Source: an uncultured Pelosinus sp. (GTDB taxonomy: Bacteria > Bacillota > Negativicutes > UMGS1260). From it: DNA of 10,048 nt. This document shows, piece after piece, positions 1 to 6,313 of the stretch. The first letter of the stretch is position 1. Each line of letters starts with the position of its first letter. The DNA lies in assembly GCA_900550105.1 (NCBI GenBank), contig URQW01000097.1, positions 1-10,048 of the forward strand, given 5' to 3'. Both the position numbers and the translations under genes were made by a program. The notes beneath the pieces were generated by a model. That model ran no database searches. It worked only from the letters and a program-made list of their open reading frames with translations, and was not told the origin of the DNA.

Positions 1-142
1 TATCCATAAATAAAGCAAAAAATTGACCATAGGTCCCAGCTTCCCGCAGTTTTCTTACATCAACGGCATAAGAATTCTCCCGCAGCGAAGCTTCTTTATC
101 AGCCATAAGCTTCCATAATGTATCACAATGCAAATCAATCAT
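1..142 (-). CDS. Membrane dipeptidase (peptidase family M19), N-terminal fragment
   Basis: This gene runs off the left edge; only the first 47 residues are present. They begin MIDLHCDTLWKLM and continue to a QFFALF segment. In the M19 (renal/membrane dipeptidase-like) family the N-terminal His-x-Asp supplies zinc ligands of the binuclear metal site, and here it is H5-C6-D7. The later VDVRKLREAG and GQFFALF stretches also match the expected N-terminal barrel strands. M19 enzymes hydrolyse dipeptides, often with a D- or dehydro-residue at the second position. The ATG at 140-142 is chosen because a GGGAG ribosome binding site lies about 9 nt upstream (complement at 151-158). It is divergent from fixA. 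Family assignment is fairly secure; substrate is unknown and the catalytic C-terminal part cannot be checked. Confidence 0.85.
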   Translation of the reverse strand, partial: MIDLHCDTLWKLMADKEASLRENSYAVDVRKLREAGTYGQFFALFMD

Positions 143-229
143 TTCTCACCGCTCCCTTATAGGAATTTCTTCGTGCTATTTTCCTAAAATCCCCCTGTCC
201 TTACAAAGTCTTGGTGTCAAGTAGAAAGA

Positions 230-242
230 TTTTCTGAACTTT
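230..242 (+). repeat. Direct repeat copy 1, TTTTCTGAACTTT
   Basis: This 13-mer recurs exactly at 301-313 and as a two-mismatch variant at 354-366. Here it is embedded in a wider inverted repeat, AGATTTT (227-233) with AAAATCT (246-252). Placement upstream of the fix promoter suggests a regulator binding site, which is inference. Confidence 0.55.
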
Positions 243-291
243 GAAAAAATCTAAGAAAATATAAGGATTTTTTTCTAATAAAAAGAGGATT

Positions 292-320
292 TTGACTATT
301 TTTTCTGAACTTTATATTTT
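292..320 (+). promoter_or_regulatory. Candidate sigma-A promoter of the fixABCX operon
   Basis: A -35 element TTGACT (292-297, five of six consensus positions) is followed by a 17-bp spacer and TATTTT (315-320, four of six). This predicts a start near 327 and a leader of about 115 nt before fixA. The spacer is almost filled by the second TTTTCTGAACTTT repeat, so a protein binding that repeat would act directly on this promoter. It is the best spaced match I found upstream of fixA; an alternative is TTGCTT-N18-TATAAA at 375-404. Confidence 0.5.
301..313 (+). repeat. Direct repeat copy 2, TTTTCTGAACTTT, within promoter spacer
   Basis: It is identical to the copy at 230-242 and starts 71 bp further on. 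It lies between the -35 and -10 of the candidate fix promoter, where repressors or MerR-type activators often bind. Confidence 0.55.
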
Positions 321-353
321 GTAGGAGAATTTTTGCAAGCCAAATGTCGCTAC

Positions 354-366
354 TTCTCTGAGCTTT
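354..366 (+). repeat. Direct repeat copy 3, variant TTCTCTGAGCTTT
   Basis: It matches the other two copies at 11 of 13 positions and starts 53 bp after copy 2, about five helical turns. The degenerate copy could be a weak site or chance in AT-rich DNA. Confidence 0.35.
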
Positions 367-378
367 CTTTTTACTTGC

Positions 379-405
379 TTTTATATTGCTTGAAGCAATA
401 TAAAA
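379..405. promoter_or_regulatory. Perfect inverted repeat (13-bp arms, 1-nt centre) upstream of fixA
   Basis: The left arm TTTTATATTGCTT (379-391) is exactly complementary to the right arm AAGCAATATAAAA (393-405) around a single central G at 392. It ends 37 bp before the fixA ATG. The right arm contains TATAAA (399-404), which with TTGCTT at 375-380 would make a weak promoter spaced by 18 bp, so the palindrome would cover it. A homodimeric repressor or activator site is the likeliest reading. If transcription starts near 327, it could instead form an AU-rich hairpin in the leader. I cannot name the regulator. Confidence 0.6.
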
Positions 406-442
406 TAAATAAAAAATGACCACTAGGAAGGGAGTATGATTT

Positions 443-1222
443 ATGCCAAAGATCATTACCTGCTACAAATGGGTGCTTGATGAACAGGATATCAAGGTCA
501 ACCCGACTACACTGGCCCTGGACACGAGCCGGGCGAAAAAGAAAATCAGCGATTATGACAAAAATGCCATTGAGGTAGCTACCCAGCTTTTCGAAGCCCA
601 CGGCGGCAGCTCGACGATCATTTCCTATGGCGGAACAGATTTAAAACAATCGCTAAAAGACGCCTTATCGCGCGGACCGGAAAAAGCCATCTGGGTAAGC
701 GATGCCAATGCAGAGCAAGCTGACGGCTATGTAACAGCAAACGTCTTAGCGGAAGCAGTAAAACAAGCTGGCGAGTATGACATGATTCTGTGCGCCGACG
801 GTTCCGCTGATGTCTGCAACCAGCAGCTACCCGCTCGTCTTGCTGCACTACTTGATGTTCCGGCTATTACTTCCGTTGTAAAATTTGAAGTAGAAGGCAC
901 TAAAGTCACAGCAACGCGCCGTGTTGGCGATTCGACGGAAACAATCATCGTGGAAGGCCCAGCCGTTTACAGCGTTTTGCCCGAAATTGCTCAGCCGCGC
1001 TTCCCTACCGTTAAACAACTCATGGGAGCCTCGAAAAAACCTCAGACAGAAATTAAAGTTGCCGATTTAGGATTGCCTGAAGCAAAACTGACCGCAAAAA
1101 GCAAAGTCAGAAGTATCACAGGGTATGTCATGTCTCGTAAGAATATGCTCTTTAAAGACGGCTCGCCGGAAGAACTGGCTTCTCAAGTCGTTGCGAACTT
1201 AACTAAAGAAGGCGTACTATAA
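443..1222 (+). CDS. fixA: FixA, electron transfer flavoprotein beta-like subunit
   Basis: FixA pairs with FixB to form the ETF-like half of the FixABCX complex. In characterised cases this complex takes electrons from NADH and bifurcates them towards quinone and ferredoxin or flavodoxin; the E. coli homologues serve carnitine metabolism. The 259-residue protein has the ETF-beta N-terminus (MPKIITCYKWV), an SDYDKNAIEVA segment, a CADGSADVCNQQLPARLA region near residues 115-132 typical of ETF-beta nucleotide-site loops, and a YSVLPEIAQPRFPTVKQLMGA stretch at about 178-198. The length matches FixA/YdiQ proteins. The ATG at 443 follows an AGGAAGGGAG ribosome binding site (425-434) with 8-nt spacing. 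It is the first gene of the operon, with fixB 32 nt downstream. The assignment rests on family resemblance plus the complete fixABCX order. Confidence 0.93.
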   Translation: MPKIITCYKWVLDEQDIKVNPTTLALDTSRAKKKISDYDKNAIEVATQLFEAHGGSSTIISYGGTDLKQSLKDALSRGPEKAIWVSDANAEQADGYVTANVLAEAVKQAGEYDMILCADGSADVCNQQLPARLAALLDVPAITSVVKFEVEGTKVTATRRVGDSTETIIVEGPAVYSVLPEIAQPRFPTVKQLMGASKKPQTEIKVADLGLPEAKLTAKSKVRSITGYVMSRKNMLFKDGSPEELASQVVANLTKEGVL

Positions 1223-1235
1223 GACGCTAGAATTG

Positions 1236-1242
1236 AAAGGGG
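1236..1242 (+). promoter_or_regulatory. Ribosome binding site AAAGGGG that decides the fixB start
   Basis: The purine run lies 12 nt before the ATG at 1255. An in-frame TTG at 1243 abuts this site directly and therefore cannot use it, which favours the ATG. Confidence 0.65.
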
Positions 1243-1254
1243 TTGTATGATAAC

Positions 1255-2187
1255 ATGGCAGGAATTTGGGTATATAGTGAAGATGCCGTTTTGGCAAAAG
1301 AAATGGTAACCCTAGCCAAAGAACTGGCTAAAACGAACAATCAGCCGATTGGGGCTGTCACCTTGTGTGAAGATACGGCAAAAGAACTGACTGCACTGGG
1401 CGTGCAGAAAGCGATTGTCTTAAAAGGCAATTCTGCTTGGGCGGAAGCTTATGAACAAGCCCTAGCTGACACGCTTGCCGCAGAAGGCGCATCGATTGTG
1501 CTCATCGGCGGAACTGTGTCTGGAAAATATACAGCTGCAAAAGCAGCGGCCCGTCTTGACGCCGGTCTCGCTACGGACGCGACGAAAGTGTCCTTAGAAG
1601 GCGATGAAGTCGTCATTGAAAGAATTATTTACGGTGGTTTGGCCGTTTCTACGGAAGCGCTTTCCTATCCAGCTTTCGTAACCATCCCGCCACGTTCCTA
1701 CGACATTAGTGCTGAAGCAGCTAGCAGCGGTGAAGTGATCGTTAAAGAAGTAACAGTCGATCCCAAAGTTACTGTAGGTGCAACAGCTAAAATAGAACGC
1801 CAAGGAGTTGACATCTCCAAAGCAGAAAAAGCCGTCGGCGTAGGCCGCGGTGTAGGCAACCAGGAAGACCTTGCTATGATTCAAGCGCTGGCTGACGCCA
1901 TTGGCGCTGAAGTCGGCTGCACGCGGCCAATTGCCGAAGATGCCAAGTGGTTCCCTATCGACCGCTATATCGGCATTTCCGGTAAAATCTTTAAAGGCAG
2001 TCTCTATATCGGCGTAGGCACATCCGGTCAAATTCAGCATGTGTCAGGCATTCGCGACTCAAAAGTAGTTGTTGCAATTAACACTGACGAAAATGCGCCA
2101 ATTTTTGCTGCAGCCGACTATGGTATTGTCGGAAATTATGCTGAAATCGTCCCGGCTCTGACTGCAGCCATCAAACAAGCAAAATAA
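1255..2187 (+). CDS. fixB: FixB, electron transfer flavoprotein alpha-like subunit
   Basis: This is the ETF-alpha-like partner of FixA; its C-terminal domain binds FAD. From the ATG at 1255 it is 310 residues, close to the usual FixB length. The N-terminal half (MAGIWVYSED to about residue 190) is the ETF alpha/beta domain. The C-terminal half has the hallmark FAD-domain features in order: GRGVGNQEDL, GAEVGCTRPIAED, the SGKIFKGSLYIGVGTSGQIQH stretch, and an APIFAAADYGIVG segment near the end. Family members usually read RQVGQTGKT where this one reads RYIGISGKI, a normal variation among Fix-type proteins. Reading frame continues upstream to TTG at 1243, which is rejected because it sits on the ribosome binding site. 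It lies between fixA (32-nt gap) and fixC (22-nt gap), so translation within one transcript is expected. Confidence 0.92.
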   Translation: MAGIWVYSEDAVLAKEMVTLAKELAKTNNQPIGAVTLCEDTAKELTALGVQKAIVLKGNSAWAEAYEQALADTLAAEGASIVLIGGTVSGKYTAAKAAARLDAGLATDATKVSLEGDEVVIERIIYGGLAVSTEALSYPAFVTIPPRSYDISAEAASSGEVIVKEVTVDPKVTVGATAKIERQGVDISKAEKAVGVGRGVGNQEDLAMIQALADAIGAEVGCTRPIAEDAKWFPIDRYIGISGKIFKGSLYIGVGTSGQIQHVSGIRDSKVVVAINTDENAPIFAAADYGIVGNYAEIVPALTAAIKQAK

Positions 2188-2209
2188 GATTCGATAGGGG
2201 GCGAAGTTT

Positions 2210-3493
2210 GTGAGCGAAGAAGAAAAAGTTGACGCGATTATTGTCGGCGGCGGCGTAGCAGGGTTAGCCTGCGCCTATAAACTAGCTACCGAAGGCAAAG
2301 AAGTCGTTGTCATCGAACGGGGGTCCTCCTGTGGCGATAAGAATTTGACAGGCGGACGAATTTATACCTATTCGCTGCTCAACTTGCTTGGTGAAGAGCT
2401 TATGGCCGAAGCACCACTGGAACGGCCCATTGTAAAAGAACAAATTGCCATGACCCATGCCAAAGGCGCCATGACAATTGATTATACCGACTACGGTTTT
2501 ACCGAAGGCGTACCACAGTCTTATTCCATTTTACACGCTGTTTTTGATCCTTGGCTGGCAGAAAAAGCCGAAGAAGCCGGGGCAATGATTGCGCCAGGCA
2601 TTTTAGTAGAAGAACTGATCGAACGGGACGGAAAAATTGTCGGCGTAAAAATGGGCGATGAAGAAATGTTCAGCGACATTGTCATTGCCGCTGACGGTGT
2701 AAATAGTTTTCTCGCCCAACAGGCCGGACTGCGTTCGGATTTAAACGATCACGAAGTAGCTGTAGGCGTAAAAGAAGTCATTGAATTGCCGGAAGAAACC
2801 ATTACGGACCGCTTTGGCTTACAAGCCGGTGAAGGCGCTGCCCGACTATTTCTTGGCGTGTCTGAGGGCATGGGCGGCGGCGGCTTCTTATACACCAATA
2901 AATCAAGTATATCACTAGGTCTTGTGGTCAGTCCTAAGGACTTAGGCAAACATAATAAACGGCTCCACGAAGTCATGCAGGATTTCAAAATGCATCCTGC
3001 CGTTTACCCGCTGATCGCTGGCGGTACAACGACAGAATACGGCGCCCATCTCGTCGGCGAAGCTGGTTATCACGGTCTCCCGAAACAATTGTATCGTGAA
3101 GGCCTTGTCCTAATCGGCGACGCAGCTGGCCTATGTATTAACATGGGAAGTACGATTCGCGGCATGGATCTGGCAATTGCCAGCGGCGTAGCTGCGGCAG
3201 AAGCCATTTTAGGCGCAAAATCGCCCAGTGAAATCGGCCCCGCCTACACGGCAAAGCTGAATGAAGCCGTATTGCCAACAATGAAAGTCTATGCAGGGTA
3301 TCCTGTCATGATGGAATTGCCTCGTCTCTTTACGGAATATCCGCTTATGGCGAATGAAATGATGCACTTCTTATTCGCCGTCGATGGCAGCGTCCCGGCA
3401 AAAATGCCAAAAGCAATGCTGGATATTGTGAAGAAAAACGTCGGTATCGGCGCAATCCTGTCCGACGGCTGGAAGGGGTTTAAAGCCTTATGA
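2210..3493 (+). CDS. fixC: FixC, flavoprotein (ETF-quinone oxidoreductase-like)
   Basis: FixC is the FAD-containing, ETF-quinone oxidoreductase-like subunit that passes the high-potential electrons of the bifurcation reaction to quinone at the membrane. The 427-residue length is standard. It starts with a Rossmann dinucleotide motif, VGGGVAG at residues 12-18, ending in IERG at about 35-38. A second FAD contact, LIGDAAG, lies at 301-307, followed by the NMGSTIRGMD segment typical of FixC. There is no signal peptide or clear transmembrane helix, consistent with peripheral membrane association. The GTG start at 2210 is supported by an AGGGGG ribosome binding site (2196-2201) about 8 nt upstream. 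The TGA stop overlaps the fixX ATG by 4 nt (ATGA at 3490-3493), implying translational coupling. Confidence 0.94.
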   Translation: MSEEEKVDAIIVGGGVAGLACAYKLATEGKEVVVIERGSSCGDKNLTGGRIYTYSLLNLLGEELMAEAPLERPIVKEQIAMTHAKGAMTIDYTDYGFTEGVPQSYSILHAVFDPWLAEKAEEAGAMIAPGILVEELIERDGKIVGVKMGDEEMFSDIVIAADGVNSFLAQQAGLRSDLNDHEVAVGVKEVIELPEETITDRFGLQAGEGAARLFLGVSEGMGGGGFLYTNKSSISLGLVVSPKDLGKHNKRLHEVMQDFKMHPAVYPLIAGGTTTEYGAHLVGEAGYHGLPKQLYREGLVLIGDAAGLCINMGSTIRGMDLAIASGVAAAEAILGAKSPSEIGPAYTAKLNEAVLPTMKVYAGYPVMMELPRLFTEYPLMANEMMHFLFAVDGSVPAKMPKAMLDIVKKNVGIGAILSDGWKGFKAL

Positions 3494-3795
3494 CTGTAAA
3501 AAAACAAGCTGTAGAAGAATTACTTGGCTACAACAAGTTTAATGTGGACGAAGAAAATGCTCACATTGTCATCGACAAAGAAATTTGCGCCAAATGCAAA
3601 ACCAAACCCTGCCTGGTAGCTTGTCCCGCTGTGCTGTATCGTCAGCAAGACGAAAAGAGCGATGTTACCTTTGATTATGCAGGTTGTTTGGAATGCGGCA
3701 CTTGCCGCGTTGTCTGCTACAATCAAGGCAACAAGGGCATTGTCAAATGGGTTTACCCCAACGGAACCTTTGGCATTAGCTATCGTCACGGTTAA
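3490..3795 (+). CDS. fixX: FixX, ferredoxin-like protein of the FixABCX complex
   Basis: FixX is the small iron-sulfur subunit that works with FixC in moving electrons to the quinone. The 101 residues carry two cysteine groups: C33-x2-C36-x4-C41-x3-C45-P, and C66-x2-C69-x2-C72-x3-C76 (the CLECGTC segment). Eight cysteines fit two 4Fe-4S clusters, as reported for the Azotobacter FixX. The length is close to E. coli FixX. Its ATG overlaps the fixC stop by 4 nt, so expression is probably coupled to FixC in near-equal amounts. It is the last gene of the operon, followed by hairpins at 3815-3841 and 3852-3895. No nitrogenase or carnitine gene is adjacent in this window, so the physiological partner of the complex is open. 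Confidence 0.94.
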   Translation: MTVKKQAVEELLGYNKFNVDEENAHIVIDKEICAKCKTKPCLVACPAVLYRQQDEKSDVTFDYAGCLECGTCRVVCYNQGNKGIVKWVYPNGTFGISYRHG

Positions 3796-3814
3796 GACTA
3801 TTTAAATAAGATCG

Positions 3815-3841
3815 CCACAGCCGAATCGGTATCGGCCGTGG
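3815..3841 (+). other. GC-rich hairpin downstream of fixX
   Basis: CCACAGCCGA (3815-3824) pairs with TCGGCCGTGG (3832-3841) across a 7-nt loop, with one A-C mismatch in ten pairs. It is followed by TAACAAAAAG rather than a T run, so it is not a classical intrinsic terminator in the plus direction. It may protect the 3' end of the fix transcript or slow polymerase ahead of the next hairpin; both are inference. Confidence 0.45.
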
Positions 3842-3851
3842 TAACAAAAAG

Positions 3852-3895
3852 AAGCTATCTGTCATTAAGACCTACGTCAAAATGGCAGATAGCTT
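3852..3895. terminator. Bidirectional intrinsic terminator between fixX and prfC
   Basis: AAGCTATCTGTCATT (3852-3866) pairs with AATGGCAGATAGCTT (3881-3895), a 15-bp stem with one U-G wobble and a 14-nt loop. On the plus strand it is followed by TTATTTATTTTC. On the minus strand it is followed by CTTTTTGTTA. It therefore fits termination of both the fix operon and the convergent prfC, whose stop codon is only 21 bp away. Confidence 0.85.
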
Positions 3896-3915
3896 TTATT
3901 TATTTTCTCTGCTGC

Positions 3916-5529
3916 TTAAATCTGTTGGGCATCAGAAGGAACTGTCAAGAACTTCAGTTCGGGATTCCGTTCAATAACCCAATTTAAGGACCATTCATTG
4001 TTCACAAGGGCTACAGGTCGCTCTTTAATATCAAAAACAAGCATGCCGCTTTCCATGCTTTTTACTTTTTTCATATCGACAAGATCACCTGACTGACTAT
4101 AAAGCCAGCGGGCCACGCCAAAGGGTAGACGATTCATGAGAATATCCACGCCATATTCATTCTTTAGCCGATATTCAAGCACTTCAAACTGAAGCGTACC
4201 AACAACACCGACAATAAAGGATTCGACCGCGCTATCATGTTGGCGGAAGACCTGTACGGCCCCCTCTTGGGTCAGTTCGGTCATTCCTTTTATAAACTGT
4301 TTACGACGCATCGTGTCTTTCGGTTGTACTCTGGCAAACTGTTCTGGCGGAAATACGGGGAAATCTTTAAACTCAATTCGTTTTCCCTCATCACAAATCG
4401 TATCGCCGATCCCAAAAACGCCAGGATCAAAGAGGCCCACAATATCACCAGGATAGGCTTCGTCAATCAAAGTCCGCTCCTGCGCTAAAAACTGTTGTGG
4501 CTGTGAAAGCTTGATCGCTTTGCCGCTACGACCATGGTACACGCTCATCCCTTTCGTAAATTTGCCAGAACAAATCCGCATAAAGGCAAGGCGGTCGCGA
4601 TGGGCCGGATTCATGTTCGCCTGAATTTTAAAAATAAAGGCAGAAAAAGCGGGATCTACTGGATCTACTGGACCTTCCTCTGTAAGACGAGGCGCTGGCG
4701 CTGGCGCTAAATCCAAAAAGGCCTCCAAAAAAGGTCTCACGCCAAAATTACTCATAGCACTCCCGAAAAACATAGGTGTCAGCTCGCCATTGCGTACTTT
4801 TTCAAAATCAAAAGCATCGCCAGCCATATCTAGTAGTTCAATATCATCAATGAGCGACTGATGAACTTCCTGACCTAACAGCTCCTGAAAAGCAGGATCA
4901 TCAACACTTCCCTGCTTGGAAGGCAATACGGCCGAACCGTGACTGCCATCCTTCTCAAACAACTCAACCTGGGCCAGCTTACGGTTATAGACGCCAAGAT
5001 AACTTCCGTCCACACCGATAGGCCAGTTCATGGGATACGCGCGAATGCCTAGCACCTGTTCTAGTTCTTCCATAAGGTCAAAGGGGTTTTTCCCAAAGCG
5101 GTCCAATTTATTGACAAAAGTAAAGACGGGAATGCCCCGCTGCTTACAAACATAAAACAGTTTTTTCGTTTGTTCTTCCACGCCTTTGGCCACATCAATA
5201 AGCATGACAGCACTGTCAGCAGCCATCAGCGTGCGATACGTATCTTCACTAAAATCCTGATGGCCCGGTGTATCCAAAATATTAATACGGTAGCCTTGAT
5301 AGTCAAATTGCAATACACTCGATGTAACGGAGATACCTCTTTGTTTCTCTATTTCCATCCAGTCTGATACGGCATGCTTCTGCGCTTTACGGGCCTTTAC
5401 AGAACCAGCTAAGCGAATTGCACCGCCATAGAGTAACAGCTTTTCCGTCAAAGTTGTTTTCCCAGCATCTGGATGGGAAATGATGGCGAAGGTTCGCCGT
5501 TTATTCGTTTCTTCTACTAGGGACGACAT
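3916..5529 (-). CDS. prfC: Peptide chain release factor 3 (RF3 GTPase)
   Basis: RF3 is the translational GTPase that recycles RF1/RF2 from the ribosome after peptide release and assists post-peptidyl-transfer quality control. The 537 residues show the G domain in order: P-loop SHPDAGKT at 18-25, the RGIS switch I region at 64-67, DTPGH at 86-90, and NKLD at 140-143. The NMNPAHRDR segment and the C-terminal EGAVQVF and VGVVGTLQFEVLEYRL segments distinguish RF3 from EF-G and LepA. The length is near the E. coli protein. The ATG is supported by AGGAGG (complement 5536-5541) with 6-nt spacing. It has its own near-consensus promoter at 5591-5619 and ends at the bidirectional terminator. Short codon repeats give APAPAP at 275-280 and VDPVDP at 288-293 in the linker before domain II; these are in frame and probably harmless. 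Confidence 0.97.
   Translation of the reverse strand: MSSLVEETNKRRTFAIISHPDAGKTTLTEKLLLYGGAIRLAGSVKARKAQKHAVSDWMEIEKQRGISVTSSVLQFDYQGYRINILDTPGHQDFSEDTYRTLMAADSAVMLIDVAKGVEEQTKKLFYVCKQRGIPVFTFVNKLDRFGKNPFDLMEELEQVLGIRAYPMNWPIGVDGSYLGVYNRKLAQVELFEKDGSHGSAVLPSKQGSVDDPAFQELLGQEVHQSLIDDIELLDMAGDAFDFEKVRNGELTPMFFGSAMSNFGVRPFLEAFLDLAPAPAPRLTEEGPVDPVDPAFSAFIFKIQANMNPAHRDRLAFMRICSGKFTKGMSVYHGRSGKAIKLSQPQQFLAQERTLIDEAYPGDIVGLFDPGVFGIGDTICDEGKRIEFKDFPVFPPEQFARVQPKDTMRRKQFIKGMTELTQEGAVQVFRQHDSAVESFIVGVVGTLQFEVLEYRLKNEYGVDILMNRLPFGVARWLYSQSGDLVDMKKVKSMESGMLVFDIKERPVALVNNEWSLNWVIERNPELKFLTVPSDAQQI
4652..4708. repeat. Two short in-frame tandem repeats inside prfC
   Basis: GGATCTACT occurs twice in tandem (4652-4669), and GGCGCT three times in tandem (4691-4708). 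They encode VDPVDP and APAPAP in the linker between the G domain and domain II of RF3. Both are multiples of three, so they leave the frame intact. Confidence 0.8.
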
Positions 5530-5590
5530 GTACAGCCTCCTACATATTTACAGACTCAAATTACTCCCCATTAAGGGCAACTCTCTTTGT

Positions 5591-5619
5591 ACTATAGAGA
5601 TCTTCCCGTGCTTTGTCAA
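5591..5619 (-). promoter_or_regulatory. Near-consensus sigma-A promoter of prfC
   Basis: Reading the minus strand, TTGACA (5619-5614) is a perfect -35, the spacer is exactly 17 bp, and TATAGT (5596-5591) matches the -10 at five of six positions. Transcription would start near 5584 and give a leader of about 55 nt carrying AGGAGG. The -35 begins 6 bp past the stop codon of the upstream gene. An 8-bp inverted repeat, GTACTATA (5589-5596) and TATAGTAC (5626-5633), brackets the promoter. Confidence 0.88.
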
Positions 5620-5624
5620 GCGCC

Positions 5625-6293
5625 TTATAGTACATTCTTCAGTACTTCAATGACTTGATGGGGCACTGTCAAATTCGTTTGTAATTCCATCGCGCCTGCC
5701 TGATTTTTCACTCCGGAGATCACTAAATAATCAAGCAGTCGATAGCCCATCACTTCGATATCAGCTAAAGGAGAATGTAAAATAGCCTGATGGAAATCCA
5801 CCGTTATATCATTCCCGCGAAAAGTAATATTCATATCAGGGTTGACCGCGCTTACACCAGCTAGCTTTGCGACCATAGCCATACTCATGAAAGATGCCAT
5901 GAAGGAAAGGATCGGCCGATCAGGCATGCTCTTGGAAAGTACCTCTATTTTGAGGATTGAATGGTCTTTATCATGTTCCAATTGATGAATTTTGCAAACT
6001 AACTCTACTGTGCCAGACTCTTCACTGACAAGGTGGAGTTTCATTTTATTATCGCCAAGCGAAGTCATCTGGAATTCTTTTATTTTAGGCGAGTCAGCGA
6101 TCGCCTTACGTAAAATCTCATTGCTCCATTCATCGGCTACGACGATTTTCCCTGTTTCCAAGCCGTCCAAAGTCTGATGATCCCAAACTTCTCTGAGTTT
6201 CCCCATCATCTTAGCAATATCGGAAAATTTAGTGCTCATATCCCAAGCCTTAGTCGGCTGAGCAACTTCTACCATCATCACAGGCATATCCAT
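5625..6293 (-). CDS. Methionine-rich cytoplasmic protein of unknown function
   Basis: I do not recognise this 222-residue protein. It starts MDMPVMMVEVAQ and has 17 methionines, which is unusually many. It has no signal peptide. Residues 128-149 (ILSFMASFMSMAMVAKLAG region) form a hydrophobic, Met-rich stretch that could be a membrane-associated helix. The flanking parts alternate polar and hydrophobic residues like beta strands, and the end (YLVISGVKNQAGAMELQTNL, then VIEVLKNVL) looks like a compact sheet plus helix. A lipid- or hydrophobic-ligand-binding fold is possible but is only inference. The ATG at 6291-6293 is preferred because AGGAGG (complement 6301-6306) lies 7 nt upstream. An in-frame TTG at 6320 would add nine residues encoded across that site and overlap the hydrolase. 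The gene starts 20 nt after the hydrolase stop, implying co-transcription. Confidence 0.75.
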   Translation of the reverse strand: MDMPVMMVEVAQPTKAWDMSTKFSDIAKMMGKLREVWDHQTLDGLETGKIVVADEWSNEILRKAIADSPKIKEFQMTSLGDNKMKLHLVSEESGTVELVCKIHQLEHDKDHSILKIEVLSKSMPDRPILSFMASFMSMAMVAKLAGVSAVNPDMNITFRGNDITVDFHQAILHSPLADIEVMGYRLLDYLVISGVKNQAGAMELQTNLTVPHQVIEVLKNVL

Positions 6294-6300
6294 CGTAATT

Positions 6301-6309
6301 CCTCCTTTT
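6301..6309 (-). promoter_or_regulatory. Strong ribosome binding site AAAAGGAGG deciding the start at 6293
   Basis: The minus strand reads AAAAGGAGG then 7 nt and ATG. This rules out the longer reading frame from TTG at 6320 and sets the start of the unknown Met-rich protein. Confidence 0.85.
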
Positions 6310-6313
6310 CTGC

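Larger units (their letters stand above)
143..442. other. Divergent AT-rich intergenic region between dipeptidase gene and fixA
   Basis: This 300-bp stretch has no credible coding sequence. It carries the fix promoter candidate, three direct repeats and a palindrome, which are listed separately. On the minus strand there is a perfect -35-like TTGACA (complement at 215-220) pointing at the dipeptidase gene, but no matching -10 at 16-18 bp. A weaker pair TTGTAA-N17-GAAAAT (201-206 and 178-183, minus) is possible. The leader of fixA is long if the 292-320 promoter is used, leaving room for regulation in DNA or RNA. Confidence 0.7.

Noticed and set aside
1243..1254. Upstream in-frame TTG start for fixB
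   Set aside because: It sits directly against the AAAGGGG ribosome binding site and adds four residues (MYDN) before the conserved MAGIWVYSED start.
1594..2040. Long antisense reading frame of 148 codons within fixB
   Set aside because: It lies wholly opposite a clearly conserved gene, has no recognisable domain and no ribosome binding site of note.
3815..3841. First hairpin after fixX as a classical terminator
   Set aside because: The stem is good but it is followed by TAACAAAAAG instead of T residues.
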